A stretch of 8,114 bases of DNA from Actinomycetes bacterium (GCA_023392475.1 JAEVZA010000325.1:1-8114), one strand, 5' to 3'. Positions 1-5,207 are shown, numbered from the stretch's first letter. The notes: generated from the letters alone by a model not told the origin. Numbers and translations: made by a program.

Positions 1-353
1 GGCGTGCAGAACCCGCACTGGCTGGCGCCGCACGCCAGGAAGGCATCGGCCCACGACGCCCGCACGTCGGCGGGCAGGCCCTCGACGGTGCCGACCGACC
101 GGCCCGCGACGCGGCGGACCGGGGTCACGCACGACACGCGTGGGGCGCCGTCGACCGACACGGTGCAGCAGCCGCACTGCCCCTGGGGCGAGCACCCGTC
201 CTTGACCGAGCGCACGCCGAGCGGCCCGCGCAGCGCGTCGAGGAGCGAGCCGCCGTCGTCGGGCACCGCCACGGCGCGCCCGTCGAGCTCGAAGGACACG
301 GTCGTCCCGCCCGGTGCGGTCGCTGGTGGGGCGGCGTCGTCCGCGTCGGTCAC
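1..353 (-). CDS. [2Fe-2S]-binding subunit/domain of xanthine dehydrogenase-family molybdoenzyme (partial)
   Basis: This is the first 117 codons of a gene that runs off the left edge. After a ~17-residue Ala/Pro-rich leader comes a ferredoxin-like fold (residues 18-80). Its cluster ligands are C54, C60, C63 and C75, in the plant-ferredoxin-type pattern CSPQGQCGCC...C. The second domain then begins with GASQCGFCT (C113, C116), the helical [2Fe-2S] site of xanthine dehydrogenase, aldehyde oxidase and CO dehydrogenase small subunits. In this family the two clusters pass electrons from a molybdopterin site to FAD or another acceptor in the cytoplasm. The start is GTG at 353, with GGAG (359-362 on the opposite strand) five bases upstream. 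The other subunits would lie to the left. A fused [2Fe-2S]-molybdopterin polypeptide is also possible. The family is clear but the substrate cannot be told. Confidence 0.9.
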   Translation of the reverse strand, partial: MTDADDAAPPATAPGGTTVSFELDGRAVAVPDDGGSLLDALRGPLGVRSVKDGCSPQGQCGCCTVSVDGAPRVSCVTPVRRVAGRSVGTVEGLPADVRASWADAFLACGASQCGFCT

Positions 354-386
354 GTTCGCTCCAGAGGTCGGGATGGGGGCCGGTGC

Positions 387-399
387 CGGTCTGAGACCG
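387..399. promoter_or_regulatory. 13-bp palindrome CGGTCTGAGACCG, candidate operator
   Basis: Two perfect 6-bp arms (387-392 and 394-399) flank one central base, in the spacer between two divergent genes. It lies 34 bp upstream of the [2Fe-2S] gene start and 61 bp upstream of the lipoprotein start. The same CGGTC-N3-GACCG core recurs at 4777-4789. It could be a dimeric repressor or activator site; no regulator can be assigned. Confidence 0.35.
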
Positions 400-412
400 C
401 TCTCCGACCCGC

Positions 413-438
413 GCCCCGCCGCTGGGTCGCGGCGGGGC
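413..438. repeat. Perfect 10-bp inverted repeat (stem-loop) in divergent spacer
   Basis: GCCCCGCCGC (413-422) and its exact reverse complement (429-438) are separated by six bases. The repeat is 22 bp upstream of the lipoprotein gene and covers the place where its -35 element would be if the -10 is at 447-452. Both flanking genes point away from it, so it is not their terminator. It may be an operator, or a 5' RNA hairpin if transcription starts further upstream. Confidence 0.5.
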
Positions 439-446
439 CAGGACGG

Positions 447-452
447 TACCTT
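447..452 (+). promoter_or_regulatory. Candidate -10 element TACCTT for a leaderless lipoprotein transcript
   Basis: This TANNNT hexamer ends eight bases before the GTG at 461, the spacing expected when transcription starts at the start codon. There is no Shine-Dalgarno sequence just upstream of that GTG. No convincing -35 is seen. Confidence 0.35.
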
Positions 453-460
453 CCCCTCCC

Positions 461-1408
461 GTGACCTCGCACCGCCACGACCCCCGCCCGCGCCCTGCCG
501 GGCCCGGTCGCGGTGCGCTCCCCGACCGGCGCGCGGTCCTCCGGGGCGGCGCCGCCCTGGGCGCGGCGGCCGTCGGCGGGCTCGTGCTCGGTGCGTGCGG
601 TGACGATCCCGACACCCGGGTCGCGACGGCGCACACCGCCGACCACGCGCTGCTCGCCGCGTTCCCCCAGGGCGTCCCCCACGCCGCGGTGGCGGTGCCG
701 ACCCGCCTGCCCTACCTGATCTCGGACCCGGACGGCGTCCCCCTCCAGCGGATCGACGGCCCCGTGACCTTCACGGTCGAGCAGGACGGCCGGCGCATCG
801 GCAGCCCGGTGTCGGTGGCACCGCACGGCGACGGCGTGCCGCGCGCCTACCTGCCGTTCACGTTCGAGTTCCCGGCGACCGGCGTCTACGACGTCTACGC
901 CGAGTACGACGGGGAGCGGCTCGACTCGTCCATCCAGATCTACGACGCGGACCAGATCGGGCCGCCCGTCGTCGGTGAGCCGCTCCCGCCGGTCGACTCG
1001 CCCACGACGGCCCGCAGCCTCGACGTCGACCCCCTGTGCAGCCGGGTCGCCCCCTGCCCGTTCCACGAGCTCAACCTGCAGGACGTCGTCGGCAAGGGGA
1101 AGCCGGTGGTGCTGCTCGTGGCCACGCCGGCCTACTGCCAGACGGCCGTCTGCGGCCCGGTCCTCGACCTGCTGATCGAGGCCGTCGGCACGCGGACGGA
1201 CCTCGCGGTGCTGCACAACGAGGTCTACAAGGACCCGAAGGCGGTCCGGGACCTCAGCGACGCCGCCCTGGCGCCGGTGCCCCAGGCCTACGACCTGCGC
1301 TTCGAGCCCGTGCTGTTCGTCACCGACGCCACCGGCAAGGTCGTGGCGCGCGGCGACGTCACGGTGGACCGCGCCGAGATGGCGCAGATGCTGGCGCTCG
1401 CCCGCTGA
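461..1408 (+). CDS. Exported lipoprotein with beta-sandwich-like region and thioredoxin-like CX4C domain
   Basis: The 315-residue protein starts with a Tat-like n-region (R23-R24 in DRRAVLRGG). A hydrophobic Ala/Gly stretch and a lipobox LGAC follow, with C46 as the predicted lipidated cysteine. This suggests a folded, membrane-anchored extracytoplasmic protein. Residues ~75-165 look beta-rich, with FTFEFPATGVYDVYAEYDG-like strands. Residues ~205-315 read as a thioredoxin fold: KPVVLLVATPAYC226, C231 in a CX4C spacing, then EVYKDP, VPQAYDLRFEPVLFVTD (a cis-proline-type strand) and GKVVARGDV. A second pair, C193 and C199, precedes it. A redox or metal-delivery role is inferred; CX4C matches neither classic thioredoxin CXXC nor Sco CX3C. 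GTG at 461 is the only start before the signal sequence. It converges on the A-type carrier gene 13 bp away. Confidence 0.85.
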   Translation: MTSHRHDPRPRPAGPGRGALPDRRAVLRGGAALGAAAVGGLVLGACGDDPDTRVATAHTADHALLAAFPQGVPHAAVAVPTRLPYLISDPDGVPLQRIDGPVTFTVEQDGRRIGSPVSVAPHGDGVPRAYLPFTFEFPATGVYDVYAEYDGERLDSSIQIYDADQIGPPVVGEPLPPVDSPTTARSLDVDPLCSRVAPCPFHELNLQDVVGKGKPVVLLVATPAYCQTAVCGPVLDLLIEAVGTRTDLAVLHNEVYKDPKAVRDLSDAALAPVPQAYDLRFEPVLFVTDATGKVVARGDVTVDRAEMAQMLALAR

Positions 1409-1414
1409 GCGGGC
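1400..1414. terminator. Stem-loop between convergent genes, possible bidirectional terminator
   Basis: GCCCGC (1400-1405) pairs with GCGGGC (1409-1414), giving a 6-bp stem whose three-base loop is the TGA stop codon of the lipoprotein gene. It sits 8 bp from the stop of the converging Fe-S carrier gene. There is no T-tract on either side, as is common in actinobacterial candidates, so function is uncertain. Confidence 0.35.
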
Positions 1415-1421
1415 CGGGCGA

Positions 1422-1742
1422 TCAGCTGAAGGACTGGCCGCAGCCGCAGGTGCGCTCGGCGTTGGGGTTCGTGATGGCGAACCCGGACTGCTCGAGGCCG
1501 TCCTTGTAGTCGAGCGTGGCACCGGTGAGCAGCTGGGCGCTCGAGGGATCGACGATCACCTTGATGTCGCCGTAGGCGGCCGTGAGGTCGTCGGTGGCCA
1601 CGTCGGAGTCGAAGAACATCTCGTACGCGAACCCCGAGCAGCCGCCGGGGCGCACCGCGACCCGCAAGGCGAGGTCGGGCTCACCCTCGGCCTCGATGAG
1701 CTGCTTGACCTTGCTGGCGGCGCTGTCGGTCAGGGTGATCAC
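1422..1742 (-). CDS. erpA: A-type iron-sulfur carrier protein (ErpA/IscA family)
   Basis: This 106-residue HesB/IscA-fold protein receives Fe-S clusters from the assembly scaffold and hands them to apo-enzymes in the cytoplasm. The three ligand cysteines are C35 (RPGGCSG) and C99/C101 (CGCG), exactly the residue numbers known for E. coli IscA. They support the chosen start: GTG at 1742, with GGAGGAA (1749-1755 on the opposite strand) six bases upstream. The frame stays open to another GTG at 1808, which would add 22 low-complexity residues with no good ribosome site. The body is canonical: ITLTDSAASKVKQL, ALRVAVRPGGCSG, DP.SAQLL.GATLDY and GFAI.NPNA. The symbol follows actinobacterial usage; ErpA and IscA cannot be told apart from sequence alone. 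It lies downstream of the SufR-like gene on the same strand and seems to have its own promoter. Confidence 0.93.
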   Translation of the reverse strand: MITLTDSAASKVKQLIEAEGEPDLALRVAVRPGGCSGFAYEMFFDSDVATDDLTAAYGDIKVIVDPSSAQLLTGATLDYKDGLEQSGFAITNPNAERTCGCGQSFS

Positions 1743-1782
1743 GTCGGGTTCCTCCACGCTGGGCGCACGAGATTCAGGTGCC

Positions 1783-1788
1783 AGTGTA
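1783..1788 (-). promoter_or_regulatory. Candidate -10 element TACACT for the A-type carrier gene
   Basis: Read on the minus strand, TACACT lies about 40 bases upstream of the GTG at 1742. A start site roughly seven bases downstream would leave a ~35-base leader containing the GGAGGAA ribosome site. The -35 region (about 1806-1811, TTCGTG on the minus strand) is a poor match. Confidence 0.4.
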
Positions 1789-1790
1789 CC

Positions 1791-1806
1791 GACCGATCCG
1801 CCGGTC
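1791..1806. promoter_or_regulatory. Inverted repeat GACCG-N6-CGGTC, candidate operator in the carrier promoter
   Basis: Perfect 5-bp arms (1791-1795 and 1802-1806) with a 6-base spacer sit just upstream of the TACACT hexamer, in the -35/-10 interval. A repressor bound here would block transcription of the Fe-S carrier gene. The neighbouring SufR-like protein is the obvious candidate, but this is inference. Cyanobacterial SufR sites also use an N6 spacer but have different arms. Confidence 0.3.
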
Positions 1807-1829
1807 ACGAAGGCGGCGGGTGCCGGCCC

Positions 1830-2507
1830 TCAGGCCCGGGGCGGATCGGCGACGAGGTCGACGCGGCAGGGCGAGCGGTCCGACAGGTCGTGGAAGTCCT
1901 CGACGTGGCCGCCGCCCACCTCCTCGACGAACCCCTCGAGCAGCCCGCGGTGCAGGGAGCACACGAGGTCGGGGTTCGAGGCCGCGAGGTCGGCGAACGG
2001 GCAGTGGCCGAACGCCACGGTCGTCGCCCCGTCGCCCTCCACCGCGGCGGGGTCGAAGCCGAGCTCGGCGAGGAGGTCCACCGCGGCCTCGACGCAGGGG
2101 CGGCGGACGGGCGCGGCGCGGTGGGCCATGCGACGCCCCTGGGAGCGACCGGCCGCGGCCGCCGGCTCGCCGGCGACCCCCGCGTCGCCCGCCAGTTCCA
2201 GGAGCATGCGGGCCAGCATCGGGAACACCGGGGGCTCGAGTCCCAGGGACGGCGCGTCGGCGGCGAGGGAGTAGAGGTTCTGCGGGCGCCCCACCGCCCC
2301 GCGGCTGTCCGGCCGGGCCTCGAGCAGCCCGACGTCGCGCATCCGCTCCAGGTGGGGCCGGACGGTGTTGGCGTGCAGCTGCAGCGTCTCGGCGATCTCC
2401 GACGTGGAGAGCGGGCGCGGTGAGCGGGCGAGCTCGAGGTAGATCGCGTACCGCGTGTTGTCGCCCAGCGTCTTCAGCAGGTCCAGGCGGTGCTCGGACG
2501 GGCCCAC
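1830..2507 (-). CDS. SufR-like winged-helix transcriptional regulator with cysteine-bearing C-terminal domain
   Basis: The 225-residue protein has an ArsR-like winged helix at residues ~7-80. It contains LLKTLGDNTRYAIYLEL, then a helix-turn-helix (STSEIAETLQLHANTVRPHLERM, written here only as a span, residues 34-56) and a wing ending GRPQNLYSL. The middle (~85-135) is Ala/Arg-rich. The C-terminal half has C138, C169 (GHCPF), C183 (LVCSLHRGLLEGF) and C214. CPF...LVC.LHRGLLEG is the signature of COG2345 regulators, including SufR, whose cysteines bind an Fe-S cluster and sense cluster supply. It sits between an A-type carrier and the divergent mrp, so repression of Fe-S genes when cluster is abundant is the likely role. 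GTG at 2507 lacks a Shine-Dalgarno sequence but has TAGCCT seven bases upstream. The open frame further upstream is antisense to mrp. Confidence 0.82.
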   Translation of the reverse strand: MGPSEHRLDLLKTLGDNTRYAIYLELARSPRPLSTSEIAETLQLHANTVRPHLERMRDVGLLEARPDSRGAVGRPQNLYSLAADAPSLGLEPPVFPMLARMLLELAGDAGVAGEPAAAAGRSQGRRMAHRAAPVRRPCVEAAVDLLAELGFDPAAVEGDGATTVAFGHCPFADLAASNPDLVCSLHRGLLEGFVEEVGGGHVEDFHDLSDRSPCRVDLVADPPRA

Positions 2508-2514
2508 GTGACGG

Positions 2515-2520
2515 AGGCTA
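2515..2520 (-). promoter_or_regulatory. Candidate -10 element TAGCCT for a leaderless regulator transcript
   Basis: On the minus strand TAGCCT ends seven bases before the GTG at 2507, with no purine-rich ribosome site between. This fits a transcript that begins at the start codon. No good -35 is present. Confidence 0.35.
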
Positions 2521-2554
2521 CCCGCCGCGACCGAGATAACACGGCGCCGACCGG

Positions 2555-2560
2555 TAAAAT
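2555..2560 (+). promoter_or_regulatory. Candidate -10 element TAAAAT for leaderless mrp transcript
   Basis: TAAAAT matches five of six bases of the consensus and is the most AT-rich hexamer in the spacer. It ends eight bases before the ATG at 2569, leaving no room for a ribosome site. It lies within 40 bp of the divergent -10 of the regulator gene, so one bound protein could control both directions. Confidence 0.5.
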
Positions 2561-2568
2561 CGACCGTG

Positions 2569-3783
2569 ATGGCGTCCGACCGCGAGCTCCCCACCCCCGA
2601 CGAGGTCATGGGGCTGCTGCGCGGGGTGATCGACCCCGAGCTCGGCTCCGACATCGTCGAGCTCGGCATGGCGAAGGGCGTGCGCGTCGACGACGACGGC
2701 ACGGCGCACGTCACGGTCGCGCTGACCACGAGCGGCTGCCCGCTCCGCGCGCAGATCCAGAAGGACGTCCGCGCGCGAGTCGGCTCGCTCCCCGGCATCA
2801 CCGCGGTGCGGCTCGACTGGACGGAGCTCGACCAGGCCGAGAAGGCCACGGCCATGGAGCGCGCCCGCCGCAACATCGCCGAGCGACCGGAGTCCACCGC
2901 GATCCCGCCCACGACGAAGGTCATCATGATCGCGTCGGGCAAGGGCGGCGTCGGCAAGTCCTCGGTCACGGTCAACCTCGCCGCCGCGCTCGCGTCCGAG
3001 GGCTTCACCGTCGGCGTCGTCGACGCGGACATCTGGGGCTTCTCGGTGCCGCGCATGCTCGGGCTCGACGGCCGCCTCCAGGCCGCGGCGCCGTCCGCGG
3101 GCACGACCGCGGAGGGCGGCGCGCGCATCCGCCCGAACGAGCTGCCGGTCGGCGAGGGGCTCCTGCGAGTGGTGTCGATGGGCTTCCTCGTCGACGAGGA
3201 GGGCTCGGCGCTCATGTGGCGCGGCCTCGTCCTCAACCGCGCGGTCCAGCACTTCCTCGAGGACGTCGACTGGGGGGACCTCGACTACCTGCTCATCGAC
3301 ATGCCGCCGGGCACCGGCGACGTCCAGATGGGGCTCGCCAAGCTGCTCCCCCGCGCCGAGATGATCGTGGTGACGACCCCGGCCCTGACCGCGCAGAAGG
3401 TCGCGGTGCGCGTCGTCGACATGGGCCGCAAGAACTTCCTGCGCATCGCCGGCGTCATCGAGAACATGTCCGTGTACGTCGACGACACGGGTCGCGAGCA
3501 CCGGCTGTTCGGGACGGGCGGCGGCGAGCGCCTCGCCGCGGAGGCCGGCGTCCCCCTGCTCGGGACGATCCCGATCGAGCCCGCGGTCGCCGAGGGCGGC
3601 GACCAGGGGCGGCCGGTGTCGCTCGGCGACGGACCCGCCGCCGACGCGTTCCGGGCCATCGCCCGCACGCTGATCGACGAGGTCGTGCCGCCCACGGACC
3701 TCGCCGGGTGCTCCGCCCGGCTGCTCGGCGCGGTGGACGCGGGGCGCCGCGCGGCGGACGCGACCGCCGACCGCGCCTCCTGA
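2569..3783 (+). CDS. mrp: Mrp/ApbC-type iron-sulfur cluster carrier ATPase with N-terminal MIP18/DUF59 domain
   Basis: The 404-residue protein has a MIP18/DUF59 domain at ~8-100, with DPELGSDIVELGM and the conserved TSGCPL cysteine (C57). A Mrp/NBP35 P-loop ATPase follows: deviant Walker A SGKGGVGKSS (~123-132), VVDADIWGFS, LMWRG, LLIDMPPGTGD (Walker B region ~242-250), VTTPALTA and the C-terminal GGGERLAAEAGVPLLG. The family carries Fe-S clusters to target enzymes in an ATP-dependent way. Many members have a CxxC after ENMS that bridges a dimer-bound cluster. Here that segment is ENMSVYVDDTGREHRLFG with no cysteine, so the classical site is missing, and C57 is the main remaining candidate ligand. 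A ~25-residue Ala-rich C-terminal tail contains one cysteine. ATG at 2569 fits the upstream -10; GTG at 2566 is one codon earlier. It is divergent from the SufR-like gene and 43 bp before the next gene. Confidence 0.93.
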   Translation: MASDRELPTPDEVMGLLRGVIDPELGSDIVELGMAKGVRVDDDGTAHVTVALTTSGCPLRAQIQKDVRARVGSLPGITAVRLDWTELDQAEKATAMERARRNIAERPESTAIPPTTKVIMIASGKGGVGKSSVTVNLAAALASEGFTVGVVDADIWGFSVPRMLGLDGRLQAAAPSAGTTAEGGARIRPNELPVGEGLLRVVSMGFLVDEEGSALMWRGLVLNRAVQHFLEDVDWGDLDYLLIDMPPGTGDVQMGLAKLLPRAEMIVVTTPALTAQKVAVRVVDMGRKNFLRIAGVIENMSVYVDDTGREHRLFGTGGGERLAAEAGVPLLGTIPIEPAVAEGGDQGRPVSLGDGPAADAFRAIARTLIDEVVPPTDLAGCSARLLGAVDAGRRAADATADRAS

Positions 3784-3798
3784 CGGAGCAGGATGGCG

Positions 3799-3813
3799 GC
3801 GCGCGAGGCGCGC
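3799..3813 (+). repeat. GC stem-loop directly before the ribosome site of the LLM oxidoreductase gene
   Basis: GCGCGC (3799-3804), loop GAG and GCGCGC (3808-3813) form a perfect 6-bp stem that ends one base before AGGAGG (3814-3819). Located between mrp and the next gene, it could tune expression or stabilise an mRNA end. GC alternation of this kind also arises by chance in such DNA. Confidence 0.35.
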
Positions 3814-3826
3814 AGGAGGTGGCTCG

Positions 3827-4726
3827 GTGAAGGTCCGCATCGGCTTCGGGTTGGGCGTGCGCACGTCGCTCAACGACCAGGACTCCTTCGGCGCGTTGGT
3901 GGACGCGCTCGAGGAGCACCGCTTCGACAGCCTCTGGCTCTCCGAGCGCATCACGGGCGAGTGCCCCGACCCGGTGGTCGCGCTGGCGGTGGCGGCCGGG
4001 CGCTCGCGGCGCCTCAAGCTGGGCATGTCCGTGATGGTCCTCCCGGGCCGCAACCCGATGCTCGTCGCGAAGGAGCTGGCCACCCTCGACCGCCTCTCCG
4101 GCGGCCGGCTGCTGCCCGCGTTCGGCCTCGGCGCCGTGGACCCGCGCGAGCAGCAGGCGTTCGGCGTCGAGCGCCGCGAGCGCGCCGCCTGGTTCGACGA
4201 GTCGCTCCCGCTGATCCGACGTCTGTGGACCGAGGACCGCGTCGACCACGACGGGCCCCGCTACCACCTGGAGGGCGCGTCGGTGCGACCGCGCCCGGCG
4301 CAGGACCCGCCCGACGTCTGGCTCGGGGGCATCGCCCCGGCCGAGCTCCGACGGATCGGGCGCCTGGCCGACGGCTGGCTGCCGTCCTTCGTCGGCGCGT
4401 CCGAGGCCGCGGCCGGTCGCGAGGTCGTCGAGCGGACGGCAGCGGAGCACGGGCGCGAGGTCGACCCGGAGCACTTCGGGGCGCTGCTGCCCTACTCGTT
4501 CGACGCCGTGCCCGACGAGGTGCTCGCCCTGCTCGCCGCCCGCCGACCGGGCGTCGACCCGTCGCAGCTCGTGGCGGCCGGCGCGCAGGTGCTGGTGGAC
4601 CGCATCGGCGAGTTCGTGGGCGCGGGGTTCTCGAAGTTCGTGTGCGTGCCGCTGACGGACCCGGCCGGGCCCGTCGGCGACCACCTCGGCGAGCTCGCCG
4701 CGATCGTCCGGCCCCTGGAGACCTGA
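3827..4726 (+). CDS. LLM-class flavin/F420-dependent oxidoreductase
   Basis: The 299-residue protein is a bacterial-luciferase-like TIM barrel. The family uses FMN or coenzyme F420 for hydride transfer in the cytoplasm. Recognisable parts are the first strand VRIGFGLGVRT, DALEEHRFDSLWLSER, LKLGMSVMVLPGRNPMLVAKELATLDRLSGGR (residues ~64-95, the family's central signature), FGLGAVDPREQQAFGV, the LPLIRRLWTED helix and PDVWLGGIAPAELRRIGRLADGWLPSF. These resemble the probable F420-dependent MSMEG_3544-type subfamily, so F420 is the likelier cofactor. The substrate is unknown. The GTG start has a strong AGGAGG (3814-3819) seven bases upstream. The 43-bp gap and same strand suggest co-transcription with mrp, although no functional link to Fe-S trafficking is obvious. 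A stem-loop follows the stop. Confidence 0.9.
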   Translation: MKVRIGFGLGVRTSLNDQDSFGALVDALEEHRFDSLWLSERITGECPDPVVALAVAAGRSRRLKLGMSVMVLPGRNPMLVAKELATLDRLSGGRLLPAFGLGAVDPREQQAFGVERRERAAWFDESLPLIRRLWTEDRVDHDGPRYHLEGASVRPRPAQDPPDVWLGGIAPAELRRIGRLADGWLPSFVGASEAAAGREVVERTAAEHGREVDPEHFGALLPYSFDAVPDEVLALLAARRPGVDPSQLVAAGAQVLVDRIGEFVGAGFSKFVCVPLTDPAGPVGDHLGELAAIVRPLET

Positions 4727-4728
4727 CC

Positions 4729-4747
4729 GCGGCGCCCTCCGCGCCGC
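4729..4747 (+). terminator. Stem-loop after the mrp-LLM gene pair, probable terminator
   Basis: GCGGCGC (4729-4735) pairs perfectly with GCGCCGC (4741-4747) around a CCTCC loop, beginning two bases after the stop codon. A T-tract is absent, as in many actinobacterial terminators. The position argues for a 3' end of the upstream transcript. Confidence 0.5.
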
Positions 4748-4763
4748 TGTCGGACCCGCTGCC

Positions 4764-4769
4764 TAGGTT
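4764..4769 (+). promoter_or_regulatory. Weak candidate -10 element TAGGTT for the small unknown gene
   Basis: TAGGTT is the only TANNNT hexamer I noticed in the 139-bp spacer, about 97 bases upstream of the ATG at 4866. No -35 is recognisable. If used, the leader would include the inverted repeat at 4775-4791. Confidence 0.25.
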
Positions 4770-4774
4770 GGTGG

Positions 4775-4791
4775 CCCGGTCGCCGACCGGG
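4775..4791. promoter_or_regulatory. Inverted repeat CCCGGTC-GCC-GACCGGG, candidate operator or leader hairpin
   Basis: Perfect 7-bp arms flank three bases, just downstream of the candidate -10 at 4764. Its core CGGTC-N3-GACCG (4777-4789) is the same as that of the palindrome at 387-399. It may be a protein-binding site near the transcription start or a small leader hairpin. Confidence 0.35.
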
Positions 4792-4865
4792 TCGGTGCCC
4801 GGCCCGGACCGGTCACGGCGATCGAACGACGGACCCCCATCACGACCGACCAGGACAGGAGCACC

Positions 4866-5207
4866 ATGGCCTTCGGCCAGGCATCCGGACCGCCCGCGCC
4901 GGCCAGGCAGCTGGCGGAGCTCACCGAGCTGCTCGCCGCGCACGGGTACGCCTCGTTCAAGGAGGCCCGCCACCCGCTGGACCTCACGCAGCGCCAGGCG
5001 GCCGGCCGGTTCACCGGCCCCGAGGCCACCGAGCTGATCGAGCGGCTCTCCGCGGCCGCCGAGGTGCGCGGCGTGGACGTCGAGGACGGACCGCCCACCG
5101 GGCGCGAGCGGGAGCGCCAGGAGGAGCTCGTCGTCGGGCTCGCCGCGGACGTGCTGGCCACGGAGCTCACCAACCGCGGCTGGTGCTGCATCCCGCCTCC
5201 CGCCTGA
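4866..5207 (+). CDS. Small protein of unknown function (113 aa)
   Basis: I do not recognise a named domain. The protein is soluble and charged, with no signal peptide or membrane segment. It has a helical N-terminal part (ARQLAELTELLAAHGYASF, residues ~13-31), a middle HPLDLTQRQAAGRFTGPEATELIERL (~36-61, helix-rich), an acidic/basic segment GPPTGRERERQEELV (~75-89) and a C-terminal helix. It ends NRGWCCIPPPA, with adjacent cysteines C107-C108. The alternating predicted helices and QRQAAGRFT resemble a small adaptor or DNA-associated fold, but that is only an impression. The start is ATG at 4866 with AGGAG (4857-4861) four bases upstream, and codon use matches the neighbours, so translation is likely. 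It is flanked by a terminator-like hairpin upstream and a convergent gene downstream, so it is probably monocistronic. Confidence 0.75.
   Translation: MAFGQASGPPAPARQLAELTELLAAHGYASFKEARHPLDLTQRQAAGRFTGPEATELIERLSAAAEVRGVDVEDGPPTGRERERQEELVVGLAADVLATELTNRGWCCIPPPA

Noticed and set aside
350..1522. Long open frame on the minus strand opposite the lipoprotein gene
   Set aside because: Its translation is Arg/Val/Gly-rich with no recognisable domain. It overlaps three genes with clear family or signal-peptide features, and is a by-product of very high GC.
1743..1808. Longer A-type carrier starting at GTG 1808
   Set aside because: The extra 22 residues are unlike the family, have no ribosome site and span the likely promoter; the shorter form puts the ligands at the canonical 35/99/101.
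2528..2566. Three direct copies of CGACCG (2528, 2548, 2561) in the regulator/mrp spacer
   Set aside because: The hexamer is short and common in this GC-rich sequence, and the spacings (20 and 13) are irregular, so it is not claimed as an operator array.
2508..3236. Upstream in-frame extension of the SufR-like regulator
   Set aside because: The frame stays open but runs antisense through mrp. Homology-like sequence begins only near the GTG at 2507, which also has a suitable -10.
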